Positions 48,636-64,000 are shown, counted from the stretch's first letter. The stretch is 64,000 bases of DNA from Glandiceps talaboti (GCF_964340395.1 NC_135555.1:24717725-24781724), one strand, 5' to 3'. The notes: a model not told the origin generated them from the sequence alone. Translations and numbers: made by a program.

Positions 48636-49402
48636 TGTATTAAATAGCACTATTGCAAGAAATGTGGGAATTGAATACTAGCATCCATTATTAAATAGCA
48701 CTATTGCAAGACATGTGGGAATTGAATACTAGCACTCGGTATTAAATAGCACTATTGCAAGAAATGTGGGAATTGAATACTAGCACTCGGTATTAAATAG
48801 CACTATTGCAAGACATGTGGGAATTGAATACCAGCACCTGGTATTAAATAGCACTATTGCAAGACATGTGGGAATTGAATACTAGCACCCGGTATTAAAT
48901 AGCACTATTGCAAGACATGTGGGAATTGAATACTAGCACCCGGTATTAAATAGCACTATTGCAAGAAATGTGGGAATTGAATACTAGCACCCGGTATTAA
49001 ATAGCACTATTGCAAGAAATGTGGGAATTGAATAATAGCACCCGGTATTAAATAGCACTATTGCAAGAAATGTGGGAATTGAATACTAGCAACCGATATT
49101 AAATAGCACTATTGCAAGAAATGTGGGAATTGAATACTAGCACCCGGTATTAAATAGCACTATTGCAAGAAATGTGGGAATTGAATACTAGCACCCGGTA
49201 TTAAATAGCACTATTGCAAGAAATGTGGGAATTGAATACTAGCAACCGGTATTAAATAGCACTATTGCAAGAAATGTGGGAATTGAATACTAGCACCCGG
49301 TATTAAATAGCACTATTGCAAGAAATGTGGGAATTGAATACTAGCAACCGGTATTAAATAGCACTATTGCAAGAAATGTGGGAATTGAATACTAGCAACC
49401 AT
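48636..49402. repeat. 51-bp minisatellite, 15 copies
   Basis: The unit runs AATAGCACTATTGCAAGAAA, TGTGGGAATTGAATACTAGC, ACCCGGTATTA. Variants are CAAGACATG (left half of the array) and CAACCGG (right half), so variants are spatially sorted. It is bounded on the right by a C10 homopolymer. Confidence 0.97.
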
Positions 49403-49721
49403 TCATGTTGTACTTTAAAATAGTGACCCCCCCCCCCCCCTGCAATTCATCCACAAAACAATCCCCCCCCCCTGACAAATATAAAAACACAATGTCCTGC
49501 CCATCTGTTGACAGGAAACACTCTTTTTGTTCACGCACACTGCATATATAGTTAATTTTACATGTTACATTTTCAGTAACTTTAATTTTTATACTATTTT
49601 TTTATAACATTAGCATGGAACTATAACAAAACAATAGATGGTTACAAAGGCCAAAGAAAATGATTATCAAAATCTTGTGAAATTAAAATGCTTTTACTTT
49701 TCTAAGTATGAATGAATGAAT

Positions 49722-50868
49722 GAGTGACTGTTGTTCTTATAACCCCCTCTCCAACCTACACATTTCAAATACTACCCGTATTTTCATCATCATCGCCATC
49801 AACTACCTCACGCCTCGGTCCTTTTTTGCCATCACTACGCATGACCACATATTACATATACACAAACGGTTCATCTTTTTTCTTTTTCTTCTCATTTTGG
49901 GTTGTCCTCAGGTTAGGTTAGGTCAGAGGGTCGGTAGTTTGGATTATTTTCACTTGCCTGGCTATGGACTTTCTCTCATACTTAACATCCACAGACACAA
50001 ATTTCGCACTTCCACCACTGTCACCAATTTCACCCCGTCTCCGTTTGCATTCATCATCTTCGCTGCATCTTCATCTGCATTCGCCATCCTTCCCGCGTCT
50101 CCACCTGCATTCGTCATGTTCGCCCTGTGTCATATTCAAGTTATTTTTACACCAACACCAACACAAACTATAGGTTTTCATGTTTGAGAGTTATAATGGC
50201 ACCATACCCTCATAACTCCTCACTATTGGCTGTCAAGCATTGTGAGTGTGTGTATTAAACTTGCCCCCCCCAAAAAAAATAAATAAATAAATAAATAAAT
50301 AAATAAAAGTAATAAATAAAAATAAAGGAAAAACTGTGGCCTATTGTATATAAAAGGGTATGTATGGCAACTCAAAGGAAGCGACAAAGAATTGCTTGGC
50401 AGCAATGATACCCCTAGCATTGACTAGATAATATGGACGTTAGATTCAATATTTCATGCGCCACATTTCAACAGAGCTCAGTGAAGTTCTACCAACCCTG
50501 TACATCATATCATTGGGATTAGGAATGGACAATAAAAATATCAAGGATCTAACGTTCAGGGGACTTTTTTGCCCGACTTGCCATATCATAACGGTACTCG
50601 GTATATACCAGTTAATCTAGATGAATGAAATAAATGAAATAAAATATACCATAAGTTCTATAAATAGTCTATACATATAATGACCAACTGAAAGTACTAT
50701 CGTCTGGCTTTTGTGGCTGTCATTCAAGGCAATTTCTATTACATCTACAAGATATCAAGTGTACATCACCTACATCTGACGGCTTAGAGTGTTAAGTGTC
50801 TTCTCTATGGGTACTTACTTTTTATTATTCGTCTACATTTGATCATGATGTGTGATGATGATGAACGT
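49722..50868. repeat. Diverged 1.2-kb dispersed repeat, copy 2
   Basis: This is a direct-orientation counterpart of 46962-48138, about 2.76 kb away, with (AAAT)n at 50278-50310 and a TAGGTTAGGT duplication at 49913-49922. The spacing and divergence fit either two insertions of one element family or an old tandem segmental duplication with the 51-bp array between the copies. Confidence 0.78.
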
Positions 50869-50878
50869 AAGTGTAGTC

Positions 50879-50965
50879 TGTAAGGTACGCCGTGATGGGG
50901 CGCCCTCACACTTCAGCCAACCCCTCCCACGCCGGTGAGGGCGGAACGTCAGGACGTATCTTACA
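50879..50965. repeat. 87-bp imperfect hairpin
   Basis: The outer stem TGTAAGGTACG (50879) pairs with CGTATCTTACA (50955-50965). The inner stem GCCCTCAC (50902-50909) pairs with GTGAGGGC (50935-50942). It is GC-rich against AT-rich surroundings. It could be a small foldback element or a structured RNA. Confidence 0.6.
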
Positions 50966-51328
50966 GTCTCATGATCTTATGGCAAATGACTAGCGTATGG
51001 AAATAAATGACACACATAAGGCAAGTAATGCACGTATGACCACAGGGGCGTGTAATATTTCTTAGATTGTTGTTTTCCTGGTCTACAGACTAGATATAAC
51101 AACCCTTTGACTATATATTCCTACCTGTACCGTACGTAAGGAAAAAACATTTCCGCTACTTTAGAGATTGACACATTTGTAGCAGCAGGATTCGTACGAT
51201 ATTTTCCTAAGAAAACGGCGATCCAGGGCGGCAATCTAAGCAATAATACGTGCCCTGTGCTCGTGACTATAAATGACGCACACACAAGGCGAATGGTGCA
51301 CACATGACAATAAATCTAAATGACACAC

Positions 51329-54094
51329 ATGACTACATGAGATGACTACATGCGATATGACTACATGAGGTGACTACATGCGATGTGACTACATGAGATG
51401 ACTACATGCGATATGACTACATGAGGTGACTACATGCGATGTGACTACATGAGATGACTACATGCGATGTGACTACATGAGATGACTACATACGATATGA
51501 CTACATGAGGTGACTACATGAGATGACTACATGCGATATGACTACATTAGATGACTACATGCAATACTGCGATGCGAGATGATGACATGATATGCGGCGA
51601 TTTTGTAATGACGTTATGCCATTCGTAGATTATTCAATATGCATAAGGGGTAGACCATTCGATATCCTGGGGGGCTTTGAAGATTGGTGGAGAGTCATTA
51701 TTTTTTTTCCCACCTGCTTGCCTGAGAATTATTTTTTTCTCCTTTTCCTATGCTGGCAACTTTTTTTTTCTTTGCTTCTTTGAGATATCCGGATTTTTTT
51801 TACGTTAATGTTGAACACCTACATTTGTTGCCACAATTTTCTGTTTGGTTTTGGCACACGGTAATAGAGAGAGTAAAAAGATGCTGTTCTATCACACACA
51901 TATTATATTTAAAAAACTACATATTTCATACATGTTTGATTTTCAATTAAATAAGCATGCCATGGTATGGTGACACACTGAAAATACAAATCGGAAACTT
52001 GATTGGTGAGCTCAAACATTCAGATAGACCGGTCAGTTTCTCCAGATTGGTGGATGGGGGGGGGGGGGGTGTCAGTGGTTTTTTTTCCATTGGGCCGACA
52101 AAAAGTCACTGACCCCCCCCCCCCCCTGAATAAAGTTTCATAGCATCTGACAGTAAGTTGTAGAGGGAAGAGCTTTGAGACTGGGATATGTCCACCTCTT
52201 GTGCGAGTGTCTGTGAATGGGGGGGGGGGGGTTTCTAGTGGATCTCCCCCTAGAAAACGGCCTGGATGATTTTTACTTCTAAAGGCAATGTTTAGGCTAT
52301 TCACAGACACTTTCAGACAATAATTTACAAATTTTACAAGACAGCTCTAACATGTAAAAAGCAACTCTGTGAGGTTGAAACATTTTTTAAATAAAGTTTC
52401 ATAGCATCTTGACAGTAAGAGTTGGAGGAAAGAACTTTGATTTGAGACTGGAACATGTCTACCTCTTACGGGGGGTTCTCGGGGGTCCCCCTAGAAGCCC
52501 TCGAGGTTTTTTACTTCTCAAGCAATGTTTAGGCTATTCACAGACACTTTCAGACAATAATTTGCAAGCTTTACAAGACAGCTCTAACATGTAAAAAGCA
52601 ACTACACATGGTTGAAACATTTTTGAAATAAAATTTCATAGCATCTTGACAGTAAGAGGTGGAGGGAAGAACTTTGATTTGAGGCTTGGACATGTTTACC
52701 TCTTATGGGGGGGGGGGTCCTAGGGGATCTCCCCTAGAAGCTTTTTAAGTTTTTTTTTACCAATTTTGGTGAATCTTATTGTTGGTTTAACGAATGAGTG
52801 GCCTCTGGGGTGATGGAGTCCAAGCCCCCCCCCCCCCCCCCCCCCGCCAGATCTGCAGTTTTTTGTTTCTATTTAGGCGATTTTTAGGTTATTCATAGCC
52901 TCTGAGATATATATTGCCAAACATCGAAAAGCTAAAGTAAATATAACTTTTTACATAAGTTTTCCATGTTATAAAAGTGGGCCTGTAACATTGGTATAGG
53001 GTCATTGATATTGCATTTATAGTAAAGTTACTGATGTGTTAGAGCACTTTAGGAGGTCATACCTAGTGTACAATATAAACTTGAATTTGAGTTGTGGTGT
53101 CGATACATGTAGTGTCTGAAATAGGAAGTATAGCATCCCTTTTGACAAATTCATACTGAAGAGACTAGAACAATTTAGATTAAGTTCTTTTATAAACTAT
53201 CCAATAGTATGAAGGTTACCATTACAAAACCTTCAAGTTCACTTTTGCCCCAAAGTGTAAGATAAGTGAAGCACTGATTGTGAAACAGCCAAACACTTAC
53301 ATGGCATGTTCTGTAACTAGTGTTGTAGCTAGGTAATACATGTATTATATGTATATTTTTTATGTATAGTTATGTTTGAACCCTGGTTGGAGAGGTACGA
53401 GCAATTTGAACAGTATACTCGAACCTGTGCATCATTTCCCTGCCAAGACATTTTTTTTCTAGCAGCAGTGGTCCATCTTTTTTTTCCATAACCCTCTCAT
53501 ATCCGGATTTTTTTTTCAAGCAAATCCATTTGGCATCTTTTTCCCCCCAAAATCTTCCAAGCCCTCCCCCCCCCAGGATATCAAATGGTCCACCTCTTAC
53601 CACGTGCAACATGCTGAGGAGTACTCCCTAGCCTGTTTCATATTAATACTCGTATTATGCGTATTGAATAATCTACGAATGGCATAACGTCATTACAAAA
53701 TCGCCGCATATCATGTCATCATCGCAGTATTGCATATAGTCATCTCATGTAGTCATGTCGCATGTAGTCATCTCATGTAGTCATATCGCATGTAGTCATC
53801 TCATGTAGTCATATCGCATGTAGTCATCTCATGTAGTCACATCGCATGTAGTCACCTCATGTAGTCATATCGCATGTAGTCATCTCATGTAGTCATATCG
53901 CATGTAGTCATCTCATGTAGTCACATCGCATGTAGTCATATCGCATGTAGTTACCTCATGTAGTCATATCGCATGTAGTCATCTCATATAGTCATATCGC
54001 ATATAGTCATTGCAGTATTGCATATAGTCATTGCAGTATTGCATATAGTCATTGCAGTATTGTATTTTCGAATATTGGCAGGCATTCTACGCCA
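51329..54094. mobile_element. Terminal-inverted-repeat element, copy 2 (left end truncated)
   Basis: It is nearly identical to the 32.1-34.7 kb element over the body: GGCGATTTTGTAATGACGTT, TTCAATATGCATAAGGGGTA, CATTCGATATCCTGGGG and the right terminus GGCAGGCATTCTACGCC. The outermost 80 bp or so of the left end are missing and the array starts abruptly at about 51329. The middle has three units (starts about 52130, 52390 and 52627) where copy 1 has two. G and C homopolymers differ in length between the copies. Confidence 0.87.
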
Positions 54095-54109
54095 TAATAG
54101 TATAGTATA

Positions 54110-55066
54110 GTCGTCATCGGCCACGGTAAGTTCAAGTGTCACGTCCGTCTTCTCATTCAAAAATTTTCTATACTGTACTATACTATACTATACTATATTT
54201 AAGTAATAACACATGCCAGCGAGGGCAATATCACCATTTAGTGCCTGCCCAAGGGTTGACACTCTTTACCAAAATTTTGATGATGCCCGAGCCGAAGGCC
54301 ATGATTTGCTAGAATCGGTCACGTGATAGCAAAATAGAATGACTATTTCCCTAGGGAAATAGTTCCATCAACTTTTACATGGTCACGTGACCACTGCGCG
54401 TTCACAGCAGGTCAAATTAATGGCAGCTTCTGATGATGTTGTATGCCACCGCGAGTTCACAGCATGAGGTATATTATAAAACACATATTGCCTGTCCTAT
54501 ATTCGGGCTATAGCACCCATTCATTACCCCCTCGTGACTGTCAGTATTACCAGAATCACATGCTATTTCCCTCGGCCTTTGGCCTCGGGGAAATAGCATG
54601 TGATTCTGGTAACTCACAGTCCCTCGGGTGTAATAAACGGGTGCTATAGCCCTCATGGCCAGGCAATATGTGTTCAATAGAAAACGTTTAAATGAGAAGA
54701 CGGACGCCACACTTGAGTTAGAATACCGCCGACACTTGAACTAGAAGACCAACACTTGAATTAGAAGACCGACACTTGAACTAGAAGACCGACACTTGAA
54801 TTAGAAGGCCGACACTTGAACTAGAAGACCGACACTTGTCGTGACTTGAATTAGAAGACCGACACTTGAACGAGAAGACCGACACTTGAATTAGAAGACC
54901 GACACTTGAACTAGAAGACCGAAACTTGAATTAGAAGACCGGTTTTTTGAACTAGAAGACCGACACTTGAATTAGAAGACCGACACTTGAATTGGAAGAC
55001 CGACACTTGAACTAGAAGACCGACACTTGAATTAGAAGACCGATTTGTCGTCATCGGCCACGGTAA
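54110..55066. mobile_element. Foldback element with 20-bp flanking direct repeats and a 20-bp array
   Basis: GTCGTCATCGGCCACGGTAA occurs at 54110-54129 and again at 55047-55066. Inside, 54131-54163 is inverted at 54686-54718 (TCAAGTGT..GTCCGTCTTCTCATT). A near-perfect palindrome of about 190 bp is centred at about 54578 (left arm 54481-54577, right arm 54580-54673, including CCAGAATCACATGCTATTTC). From 54704 a 20-bp unit (ACACTTGAATTAGAAGACCG, T/C variant) is repeated about 17 times to the right end. No ORF is present. Confidence 0.75.
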
Positions 55067-56360
55067 TAAACATTGCAACAAACTTGCAAATCAATACTAG
55101 TGATCTACAAACATTTTGATCAACTTCGTCGTTCTTTATTTTGTCGAAACGGATGTAAATAATTGTGCTAATGTTAGAGATGAACGCCAATCATACTCAA
55201 GCAGTATCATACTCGAGCAGTTTTGTCTGTTTGGCCTCCAAGTGTCGGTGAAGAAATGGAATTGTTATCAGGTGATCAGCTTGTTCTTAAAAGACGAACA
55301 AGCAGGCTTTATTTTAGCTGCTTTTCCGATAAGTTTGCATAGCGTGAACTCAGTACCGTAGCCTGCGGGGGGGGGGGGGGGGGCAAGGGGGGCAGCTGCA
55401 CCCCCCCCCGGGACTTTGGAATAAAGAAAGAAAAAAACCTACTTGTTGAATACATAGTGATGCTATTAAAATCGTTATTTACGTGACGATTCATTGGATA
55501 GTTCACTTAAGTGACTGTACACTGACTCATGGCTAATATGTATCTTATATTGCTATTGTACGCTGGCTTAACTTTGAATTAAAATGTGTCCAGTTAAAAA
55601 TTTTAACATTTTGCAGCAAATTAAAAAATGTTTGCGCGGGAAAGTACAAAAGAAGTGCGCACATGCACTACATTTTCTGCGAGTAACAGTAGTCTTGAAA
55701 GTCTCAATTATAATGTCAGCGAGTGAAACTCAAAAAAAAAAAAGACGGAAAAAGTCGTTCAACGTGAGGTTGCCTGCTATGCTGCATGCAGTGACTCGTG
55801 ACTCCGAAGATGCGCTCGATCTCATTTACATCTTGTTCCTTATATTAAAACATTTCATGCTGATAAAACGGCAGATCTCTTTTTGGAATATTTGGTGGCC
55901 CTGAAAAACTATTAAACTAGGTACGCAGTTTAAGAGCCACTATTTGAAGATATTTCTTTCAATAATTGTGTTCGACTTTGTCTTTGGTTAAAATGTTGTT
56001 TGATATAATTATCTCATTGCACACTGACACTAGCGTTATTCCGCAATTCAAGCGACAATTTGTTATGGAAAGAATGGCCCTGAATGTAAACAGAGTTGTA
56101 CCTTCGACATCAAAATCCAAACTTCAATTTCCATTATAATGATAATGACAAGGAGAATTCACCAAGTTCACCTTGGGTTCCAACATAAACGAGGCCATAA
56201 CAGTTTTGGGAGTTTGGTAAAGAAAATGATTATTTTGTTGTGTTACTTATTTGAGAAAGCACCATCCATTTTATTTTTACTTTGAATGTGACATCTACGG
56301 TGGCCCACAGGTGACAGACGAAAACTAAATTTGTGCTATAAATAATTGATTTTTGAGGGC
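55067..56360. other. Intergenic with one weak ORF
   Basis: An open frame of 106 codons at 55584-55904 (+) contains a Lys/Arg-rich patch (TQKKKRRKKSFNVRLPAM) but has no promoter, splice or domain evidence. Homopolymer G/C runs lie at 55368-55410. Confidence 0.4.
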
Positions 56361-56765
56361 AAAATATTTAATAAAAGGATAACACTTTTATTTCATACGA
56401 CAAAACATTAATTTCTTGGGTCAATATAGAAATATCAAAGCAAAAAACTACAACTTCTGTGACAAATAAATTCTTTTTACGGAGCAGAAAATTAATTTGC
56501 GAAACGAAAACTTTTATTCGTGTGGCCCAACCTTTATTTTCGAGTGATAACATTTAAGTTGCGGGATAAAATGTAAATGTCGAGCCGGAATATGAATTTA
56601 AGTCCCTTACAATCTTATACTCTGACTGCAGAAACAACATTTGTCACCATACAACCTCCTTTTCTAATCGACGAGATTTACTTAACACAGGATGCAACAT
56701 TAATGTTTGGGGACGAAACATTAATACGCGAGGACAAAACTTTCCTTTTGCTTGACGGAAGTTGG
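56360..56765. repeat. Degenerate 20-22-bp periodic tract
   Basis: About 16 to 18 imperfect units follow a pattern of roughly G-rich spacer, ACAAAAC, AT-rich core, CG. Examples are GACAAAACATTAATTTC, GCAGAAAATTAATTTGCG, CGAAAACTTTTATTCG, GATAACATTTAAGTTGCG, GATAAAATGTAAATGTCG and GACGAAACATTAATACGCG. The period of about 21 bp keeps frames open on both strands with a 7-residue rhythm. The divergence implies an old array. Confidence 0.7.
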
Positions 56766-57660
56766 ACTGCATGACGGAAATTGATTATATATCCCACAAT
56801 CCTCGGCACACTCTTGGCGGCTATTTCAACTTCGCGACCAGCACTGTATCTGATCATGTCAAGTGGTAAACACATCAATTGTTTCCAGTGTATAATTTTT
56901 TTTCTCTGCCTGCCTGCCTGCCTGTCTGTCTTACATCTTTTACTTTGAAAGATACGGCATTATATTATTAGGCCAGAAAAAATGAAAAAGCTGTTCAACA
57001 TACCCATATATGTTTTTCTGGTGATGGGCAATATATCCTCATGCGGGCTTCGCATTTTTTTTTCAAAATTAAGGATGTTTCTTTACATTTCCTATAGCTG
57101 TAGCTATGCAGACAAATTGCATGAGATAGTATCAAGATGACTGAATAAGTTCTATCTAAACTCGACCTGAAATATTTTGCTGTCATTATATATGGTTTGT
57201 TTTATCCTTGTCAAGCATTGTGAAAAAATGAAATCGACCTACTTACCCAATGTGATGGGTTAGGTTACCCGTTGACAAGCATTTTTTATTTTTCTGACCT
57301 TACATATGATATTTAATTGCGTATGCTAAAATATATATTATGTAAATTGCATGCAAATTTATGTAAATTAGCACTTTTGTAAATTTTAAATGCATGATTA
57401 CACCAAGACAAAGTTCTGCCCCCCTTGGCAATTTGGTCAGGCTATGGCCCTGGAACTCTCTGAAAAAGATTAATATTTGCAAATCAGGACCTTCTGGGAA
57501 GCTGCTGAAGTTAGGAGCGCCTAATCTCTCTTTAAACAAATTGCCTCAACATCAATAATAATCGGAATAATAAAAAGTGCGTTGACCTGTCCTGCTGTCC
57601 ACGCTGAGCTTAGTCAACGCCCCCTAACCAACCCCCAAAATATCGACGAATGGCTGACGA
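56766..57660. other. Intergenic upstream of the phospholipase gene
   Basis: No coding feature is recognised. A short (CTGC)n run lies near 56908-56935. Confidence 0.5.
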
Positions 57661-57667
57661 CTATCAG

Positions 57668-57731
57668 TCACATGATTATCATACCACCTTAGTTTCTTAC
57701 GTCACCATTGTTGTCATTGATTATATTTAAA
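57668..57731 (+). promoter_or_regulatory. Candidate PLA2G15-like promoter elements
   Basis: TCACATGA (57668-57675) is an M-box type E-box bound by MiT/TFE factors. TTACGTCA (57698-57705) is a CRE-like site. TATATTTAAAAC (57721-57732) is TATA-like. All lie 180-240 bp upstream of the ATG at 57910. Function is inferred from sequence alone. Confidence 0.35.
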
Positions 57732-57909
57732 ACGGTCTTTTGTAGGCTGAGCATACAATAGTCTATCTTATCGACAACATTTTGCCATACTTCGTATCAG
57801 AAATCATAGCGTATTATTAGAACAGCGTGTTTACTTGAAAAGTAAGGTCACAGTGTCACTGTCAGGTCATTTAGCGACATCGAGCTTGCGCATCAGATGG
57901 TTTAAAAAC

Positions 57910-61689
<3,780 letters not shown>

Positions 61690-61717
<28 letters not shown>

Positions 61718-63650
61718 GTAAGTGAGAGAATACAACACTGTATCATTAAATGTTAGGGTGATAATATCAAGTAAGTGAGAGAATGCAACACTATATCATT
61801 GAATGTTAGGGTGATAATATCAAGTAAGTGAGAGAATACAACACTATATCATTGAATGTTAGGGTGATAATATCAAGTAAGTGAGAGAATACAACACTAT
61901 ATCATTGAATGTTGGGCTGATAATATCAAGTAAGTGAGAGAATACAACACTATATCATTGAATGTTGGGCTGATAATATCAAGTAAGTGAGAGAGTACAC
62001 CACTATATCATTAAATGTTGGGCTGATAATATCAAGTAAGTGAGAGAGTACAACACTATATCATTAAATGTTAGGGTGATAATATCAAGTAAGTGAGAGA
62101 ATACAACACTATATCATTGAATGTTAGGGTGATAATATCAAGTAAGTGAGAGAGTACACCACTATATCATTGAATGTTAGGCTGATAATATCAAGTAAGT
62201 GAGAGAATACAACACTATATCATTGAATGTTAGGCTGATAATATCAAGTAAGTGAGAGAGTACAACACTATATCATTAAATGTTAGGCTGATAATATCAA
62301 GTAAGTGAGAGAATACACCACTATATCATTGAATGTTGGGTGATAATATCAAGTAAGTGAGAGAGTACAACACTATATCATTAAATGTTAGGCTGATAAT
62401 ATCAAGTAAGTGAGAGAATACAACACTATATCATTGAATGTTGGGTGATAATATCAAGTAAGTGAGAGAATACAACACTATATCATTAAATGTTAGGCTG
62501 ATAATATCAAGTAAGTGAGAGAGTACACCACTATATCATTAAATGTTGGGCTGATAATATCAAGTAAGTGAGAGAATACAACACTATATCATTAAATGTT
62601 AGGGTGATAATATCAAGTAAGTGAGAGAGTACACCACTATATCATTAAATGTTAGGCTGATGATATCAAGTAAGTGAGAGAATACAACACTATATCATTA
62701 AATGTTAGGGTGATAATATCAAGTAAGTGAGAGAGTACACCACTATATCATTGAATGTTAGGGTGATAATATCAAGTAAGTGAGAGAATACAACACTATA
62801 TCATTGAATGTTGGGTGATAATATCAAGTAAGTGAGAGAGTACACCAGTATATCATTAAATGTTAGGGTGATAATATCAAGTAAGTGAGAGAGTACACCA
62901 CTATATCATTGAATGTTGGGCTGATAATATCAAGTAAGTGAGAGAATACAACACTATATCATTAAATGTTAGGGTGATAATATCAAGTAAGTGAGAGAGT
63001 ACACCACTATATCATTGAATGTTAGGGTGATAATATCAAGTAAGTGAGAGAATACAACACTATATCATTAAATGTTAGGGTGATAATATCAAGTAAGTGA
63101 GAGAGTACAACACTATATCATTGAATGTTAGGGTGATAATATCAAGTAAGTGAGAGAATACAACACTATATCATTAAATGTTAGGGTGATAATATCAAGT
63201 AAGTGAGAGAGTACACCACTATATCATTGAATGTTAGGGTGATAATATCAAGTAAGTGAGAGAATACAACACTATATCATTGAATGTTAGGCTGATAATA
63301 TCAAGTAAGTGAGAGAATACAACACTATATCATTAAATGTTGGGCTGATAATATCAAGTAAGTGAGAGAGTACAACACTATATCATTAAATGTTGGGCTG
63401 ATGATATCAAGTAAGTGAGAGAGTACAACACTGTATCATTAAATGTTAGGGTGATAATATCAAGTAAGTGAGAGAATGCAACACTATATCATTGAATGTT
63501 GGGCTGATAATATCAAGTAAGTGAGAGAATACAACACTATATCATTAAATGTTAGGGTGATAATATCAAGTAAGTGAGAGAATACAACACTATATCATTA
63601 AATGTTAGGCTGATAATATCAAGTAAGTGAGAGAGAATACAACATTGAAT
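61690..63650. repeat. 53-bp minisatellite containing the PLA2G15-like exon 2 donor, about 37 copies
   Basis: The unit runs CATTGAATGTTAGGGTGATA, ATATCAAGTAAGTGAGAGAA, TACAACACTATAT. The first copy is the true exon end (CATTGAATGTTGGGCTGATA then ATATCAA^GTAAGT). Every copy keeps ATCAA^GTAAGTGAGAG. Retained sequence would stop translation at the first TAA (AAG TAA). Variants (TGGGC, TAGGGT, TAGGCT; ATACAAC, GTACACC) are mixed along the array. Confidence 0.97.
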
Positions 63651-64000
63651 AGTAAATGTTGGGTTGATAACATAAGGTGAGAGAAAATACCACTTTGGAC
63701 ACATATTGTACCCCACACTCATAACAATTCACCATAAACCCCCAACTCCCATGCAAACAGCAGCACGCATGTTCAATATGATGATAGTGCTATCATCTGA
63801 TAGTAAAGAGTCTTTCTATCTGTGTATGTATGTGTCTATTTTATACAACTAGAATCAAAGTAATCCGAATCAAAGTTGGTACGTGTGGGGACAGATATGC
63901 TAATGTATTTCAAATCAAATCCATCTTTCGGTTTTAAAGACAAAGTGGCTTCAATGTGAAATAAAGTGGTCTGGATCAGTTTAATTCGGATTTGAATCAA
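63651..64000. other. PLA2G15-like intron 2, continues right of window
   Basis: No exon or repeat is recognised in the last 350 bp, apart from short AATCAAA/CGAATCAAA motifs. Confidence 0.5.

Noticed and set aside
55584-55904. 106-codon ORF with a basic patch
   Set aside because: No start-site support, no homology recognised, and the length is compatible with chance in this composition.
57835-57909. Upstream in-frame ATG of the phospholipase gene
   Set aside because: It would place 25 polar residues before an otherwise N-terminal signal peptide. The ATG at 57910 has better context and fits the family.

Overview
The window is genomic DNA from an animal. It shows spliced genes with GT-AG introns, long introns full of tandem repeats, a CR1/L2/Jockey-type LINE and several terminal-inverted-repeat elements. 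The AT-rich composition, the protein families and minisatellites sitting on 5' splice sites suggest a marine invertebrate. I favour a cephalochordate (amphioxus), because I recall, unverified, a report of minisatellites at 5' splice sites in amphioxus Adh genes. A hemichordate or another invertebrate is not excluded.

Gene 1 (2579-26630, + strand) can be joined exon by exon. It has 14 coding exons totalling 3006 nt, which is 1001 codons plus a stop, and the reading phase is preserved at every junction. The product has a predicted signal peptide, 12 thrombospondin type 1 (TSP1) repeats, two fibronectin type III (FN3) domains and a hydrophobic C-terminus typical of a GPI-anchored protein. The TSP1 exons are symmetric (phase 1-1). 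The repeats carry the WxxW C-mannosylation and CxxS/TCG O-fucosylation signatures. I do not recognise a named orthologue.

Gene 2 begins at 57910 (+ strand) and runs off the right edge. Two coding exons encode a signal peptide and the N-terminus of a lysosomal phospholipase A2 of the PLA2G15/LCAT-like family. The catalytic exons lie beyond the window. A third, uncertain gene is an intronless 195-codon ORF at 40251-40838 with a TATA box in front and an AATAAA overlapping its stop codon.

Between genes 1 and 2 (29.7-57.6 kb) lies repeat territory. It holds a LINE tail fragment (31.05 kb), two copies of a 2.6-2.8 kb element with long terminal inverted repeats (32.1-34.7 and 51.3-54.1 kb), a frameshifted LINE on the - strand (36.3-39.7 kb), a 158-bp satellite rich in POU octamers (41.7-44.3 kb), a large inverted repeat (44.8-46.0 kb), a pair of diverged 1.2-kb repeats (47.0 and 49.7 kb), a 51-bp minisatellite (48.6-49.4 kb), a foldback element (54.1-55.1 kb) and a degenerate 20-bp periodic tract (56.4-56.8 kb).

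The most striking feature is a recurring arrangement of minisatellites. In both spliced genes, independent arrays with unrelated units (26 to 98 bp) begin exactly at, or span, the 3' end of a coding exon and its splice donor. This occurs after exons 3, 5, 8, 9 and 11 of gene 1 and after exon 2 of gene 2. One further array starts on the stop codon of gene 1, and another starts 22 bp after the donor of exon 10. As a result, introns contain tens of copies of a strong donor. In one case (16.4-17.4 kb) the copies also carry potential acceptors that define in-phase mini-exons.
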